This document shows positions 61,693 to 64,000 of a stretch of 64,000 bases of DNA, piece after piece. Origin of the DNA: Myxococcales bacterium. Its GTDB lineage: Bacteria; Myxococcota_A; Polyangia; Polyangiales; Polyangiaceae. The DNA lies in the NCBI GenBank assembly GCA_025359105.1, contig JANYHK010000120.1, forward strand, positions 1 through 64,000, written 5' to 3'. The notes beneath the pieces are model-generated. The model saw nothing but the letters and a program-made list of their open reading frames with translations, made no database searches and was not told the DNA's origin. Every line of letters begins with the position of its first letter. The first letter of the stretch is position 1. The position numbers and the translations under genes are program-made.

Positions 61693-62490
61693 ATGAGCGT
61701 GATGCGAACGCCGCTTCGAGGAGCTTCGTGGAGTGCGCTCGTTCTCGTTGTCGTCGTCAGCGCGTGCGCGAAGGGCGGCTCGGCCGACGGCCTGCCGCTG
61801 CTCCCTCTGGCGGAAGGCGGCGCGCTCGACGGCGGCAAGACCGACGGCGACGCCGATGCCGCGCCGCCCGCGGACGGAGGGGCCGACGCGTGCACGCTCG
61901 GGAGCGCCGCAGCGTGCGGCGCGTGCGGGACGGTGTGCGGCACGACGGACGCGCAGACGACGTTCGGCTGCACCGACGCCACGCCCGGCGGCACCTGCAC
62001 CCTCACCTGCCGCGCCGAGTTCTACGATCTCGACGGCAAGCCGGAGAACGGCTGCGAGGCCGAGGACGCGATCGTGCAGGACACCACCGCGTCCGCGCGC
62101 CCGATCGCGCTCGACGCGACGACGAGGACCGCCAACATCGCCGGCAAGGCGTACGGCGACGCGCGCCCGCACGAGGGCGTGCCGCTGACGCGCCCCAACG
62201 GCCGCGAGGACTGGTACCACGTGACCGTCACCGAAGCCGACGCAGGCGCCGGCGCGTTCGGCGCGTGCCTCGGCATCACCAACTTCCCGAGCGACGACGT
62301 CTTCGAGGTCTGCACGACCGACGCGAACGCAAGCAGCTTCACCAACTGCGATTCGCTGGTGAAGGGTGGCGCGGCGTCGAAGTGCGTGAAGCCGACGGGG
62401 AACACCGACGTCGGCGAGTACTACGTGCGCGTCAAGAAGCTCAGCGGCTCGAGCACCCCAAACCAGTACGCGCTGTTCGTGCAGCACTGA
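61693..62490 (+). CDS. Lipoprotein with Cys-rich segment and PPC-like domain
   Basis: A 265-residue lipoprotein from ATG 61693 (V-S-A-C, Cys25); a GTG three bases upstream is in frame. A Gly/Asp linker precedes a Cys-rich segment typical of myxobacterial proteins (A-C-G-A-C-G-T-V-C, T-C-T-L-T-C and E-N-G-C-E). The last 130 residues, with E-D-W-Y-H-V-T-V-T and Y-Y-V-R-V-K-K-L, resemble a pre-peptidase C-terminal beta-sandwich. It is probably a cell-surface protein. Confidence 0.7.
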   Translation: MSVMRTPLRGASWSALVLVVVVSACAKGGSADGLPLLPLAEGGALDGGKTDGDADAAPPADGGADACTLGSAAACGACGTVCGTTDAQTTFGCTDATPGGTCTLTCRAEFYDLDGKPENGCEAEDAIVQDTTASARPIALDATTRTANIAGKAYGDARPHEGVPLTRPNGREDWYHVTVTEADAGAGAFGACLGITNFPSDDVFEVCTTDANASSFTNCDSLVKGGAASKCVKPTGNTDVGEYYVRVKKLSGSSTPNQYALFVQH

Positions 62491-62501
62491 GACGCAGCGC
62501 G

Positions 62502-63356
62502 TCACGCCGCGGCGAGCATCTCCAGGCGGGCCTTGCGCGCCGGCCCGTACGGCGCGAGCACGCGCATCAGGCCCATCGCGACGTGCTCGAGCTCGGGGCT
62601 CGAGCCGGCCTGCGAGTCTGGCGGCACGTCGACGACGAAGCCGCGCTGCATCGCGTCGGTCGCCGTCGCGAGCATGCCGAGCTCGGTGAGGCAGCCAGTG
62701 AGCACGAGCGTCTCCACCTTGAGCTCGTCGAGGACGGTCTGGAGCTCCGAGCCGACGAAGGCGCTGTAGGTCGACTTCTTCACGACGCGATCCTTCGGCG
62801 TCGGGTTCAGCTCCGGCCAGATCTCGGGGCCGTCGGTACCGCGGACGTTGTGCGCTCCCCACATCTCGAGATCGGGATCGCTGGCGTCGTGCTCGTCGAC
62901 GACGAACACGACGGGCACCCCTTGCTTGCGCGCGTCCTCGATGCGCTTCGCCAGTGCGGGGACGATGTCCCGTGCGCGCGGCACCTCCGACGGACGGCCC
63001 GGCGTGAGGTGATCCTTGAGCATGTCGACGACCACCAGCGCAGCGCGGGGCTTCCGCTTGCCCTTCGCGAGCGACGACATCAGACGCGCGCGGAGGGCCG
63101 CGCTCGGCGCCACCGGCTCGGCCGTGAGGGCCATCACCGCCAGCGTGTCGTGAATCGGTCCCAGGGCCGCCCGGGCAGGCGCGGGGAGGGAGGCGTTGGC
63201 GAGATCGGTGAGGCGCTCGTGGCGGCCCGCGAGCACGAAGCCCATCAGGTCCGCGATGGCCTCCTCCGGAAGGGCGGGGGGGGTGGGGGGGACGGGAAGC
63301 GCGGGAAGCGCGGGAGGCGGCGGCTCGCCACGACCTGGCCGCTGCGGGCCGCTCAC
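62502..63356 (-). CDS. Isochorismatase-fold protein with anti-sigma-like N-terminal region
   Basis: A 284-residue protein. GTG 63356 follows a GGGAG site at suitable distance. After a Pro-rich start (to about 30), residues about 35-90 (AIADLMGFVLAGRHERL, ALGPIHDTLAVMALTAEPVA, ALRARLMSSLAK) resemble the helical region before the C-terminal half of RskA/ChrR-type anti-sigma factors. Residues about 95-280 are an isochorismatase domain: A-L-V-V-V-D-M, K-S-T-Y-S-A-F and L-V-L-T-G-C-L-T-E-L-G-M-L-A-T-A-T-D-A. The usual catalytic Cys position appears to be Gly, as in EntB-type isochorismatases. It is not a standard fusion. Confidence 0.75.
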   Translation of the reverse strand: MSGPQRPGRGEPPPPALPALPVPPTPPALPEEAIADLMGFVLAGRHERLTDLANASLPAPARAALGPIHDTLAVMALTAEPVAPSAALRARLMSSLAKGKRKPRAALVVVDMLKDHLTPGRPSEVPRARDIVPALAKRIEDARKQGVPVVFVVDEHDASDPDLEMWGAHNVRGTDGPEIWPELNPTPKDRVVKKSTYSAFVGSELQTVLDELKVETLVLTGCLTELGMLATATDAMQRGFVVDVPPDSQAGSSPELEHVAMGLMRVLAPYGPARKARLEMLAAA

Positions 63357-63626
63357 GACGCGCTCTCCCAGCGAGCCATTCGCGTGTGCTTTCGCTGGTT
63401 GTGTGGGCGCTCGACCATGGACTGACCTGACTTCGCGTAACTGGCTGGGGAAACTCTGGATAGCACGGACGGGGCCATCGGGGGACCCCTGGGGATCCTC
63501 TCGCGCTTCGCCACTGCCACCTTCTCTACGCACAGCCGGGGCCGGCGGATCGTCGCCCCGCCAACAACCTCCCAAGAACTGCATACGTGCGTGAAAAGGG
63601 TAGGTTTCGCGGCTACCCTCGGCTTC

Positions 63627-64000
63627 ATGGCCGACGCCCCTATCTTCGGGTTCAACCACGCAAAAACCGCCATCGTGGAGGAGGTCGTGCAGCGCGTGGC
63701 GGGGGGAATCAAGGATCCGCTGCTCTCCCTCAACGACGCCGCCTACCTCGAGCTGAAGCGCCTCGCACACTCGCACGGGCAGGAGGCCCAGGAGTGGCGT
63801 TCGCTGGCGCGCGAGCTGGGGCGCATGACGGATGCCGAGCTCCGGGCCAAGCTGGAGGAGCTCGCCCGGCACTACGCGTGGGACGTCGCCGGCAACTTCG
63901 ACAAGCGCGTCTACAAGATGGTGACCCGCCTAGGGGCCCCCGTCCTCGGGGGGCTCATGGCGCCGCGCGCGACGCTCAGGGGGCTGCCGCACGCTTTCGA
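63627..64000 (+). CDS. N-terminal part of a probable 1-acylglycerol-phosphate-type acyltransferase (partial)
   Basis: The first 124 codons of a gene running off the window. It starts MADAPIFGFNHAKTAIVEEV and has a helical region with DPLLSLNDAAYLELKRLAHS, W-R-S-L-A-R-E-L-G-R-M-T-D and W-D-V-A-G-N-F-D-K-R-V-Y-K. This N-terminal extension is familiar from myxobacterial PlsC-type acyltransferases, whose catalytic H-x4-D motif would lie downstream of the window edge. The assignment therefore rests on memory of the extension and is only moderate. Confidence 0.5.
   Translation, partial: MADAPIFGFNHAKTAIVEEVVQRVAGGIKDPLLSLNDAAYLELKRLAHSHGQEAQEWRSLARELGRMTDAELRAKLEELARHYAWDVAGNFDKRVYKMVTRLGAPVLGGLMAPRATLRGLPHAF

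Overview
The window is very GC-rich DNA, gene-dense on both strands, and reads as a chromosomal segment of a myxobacterium (Myxococcota, probably Polyangiales-like). This is inferred from gene content, not from a marker gene. The evidence is the abundance of Cys-rich and Gly/Ser/Asp-rich lipoproteins, a Ser/Thr kinase with HEAT-like repeats, an AgmX/PglI-type C-terminal domain, a C-terminal GG/TM/RRR sorting tail, a sedolisin lipoprotein and many secreted proteins of unknown function. I see no rRNA, tRNA, CRISPR array, integrase or insertion sequence, so this is not an obvious genomic island.

Layout. 0-12 kb: the end of a truncated four-helix-bundle (23S intervening-sequence type) gene, a membrane protein, a FliJ-like coiled-coil gene overlapping a lytic transglycosylase lipoprotein, then an AddB/AddA-type helicase-nuclease pair with radC overlapping tail-to-tail. 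12-20 kb: a Cys-rich lipoprotein, a secreted beta-propeller protein and a SpoIVB-type S55 peptidase homologue (one likely operon on the minus strand), divergent from a soluble-looking Ser/Thr kinase. 20-31 kb: a lipoprotein with a possible NlpC-like Cys/His pair, a Cys-rich surface protein, an EamA exporter, the wreck of a hybrid histidine kinase, a full-length YdiJ (D-2-hydroxyacid dehydrogenase) facing a di-heme lipoprotein across two 17-19 bp palindromes, and then a cholesterol-dependent-cytolysin-family (CDC) protein with its own AT-rich promoter.

31-41 kb: a frameshifted secreted repeat protein next to the cytolysin, an SGNH hydrolase, a PhnD-like binding protein, CstA with a small membrane partner, hemolysin III, lipoproteins, and a sigma factor followed by a TM protein with an AgmX-type C-terminus. 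41-52 kb: a MacA/MacB-like four-gene efflux operon, a P450, a PaaI-type thioesterase, an S53 peptidase and a Sua5-type tRNA-modification enzyme. 52-64 kb: a tightly overlapping six-gene operon (SDR, RidA, MarR, enoyl-CoA hydratase, acyl-CoA dehydrogenase, flavin oxidoreductase) followed by PilZ and lipocalin genes, then a benzoate-CoA-ligase-type gene overlapping a creatininase-family gene. Together the enzymes suggest a CoA-thioester pathway for an aromatic or amino-aromatic acid. The window ends with an isochorismatase-fold protein carrying an anti-sigma-like N-terminus and the start of a probable acyltransferase.

Most noteworthy: the CDC-family lipoprotein without the undecapeptide and its broken neighbour; the flavin oxidoreductase fused to a fibronectin-III-like tail; the anti-sigma-like/isochorismatase fusion; and the pair of palindromes spaced by 42 bp between ydiJ and the di-heme lipoprotein gene.
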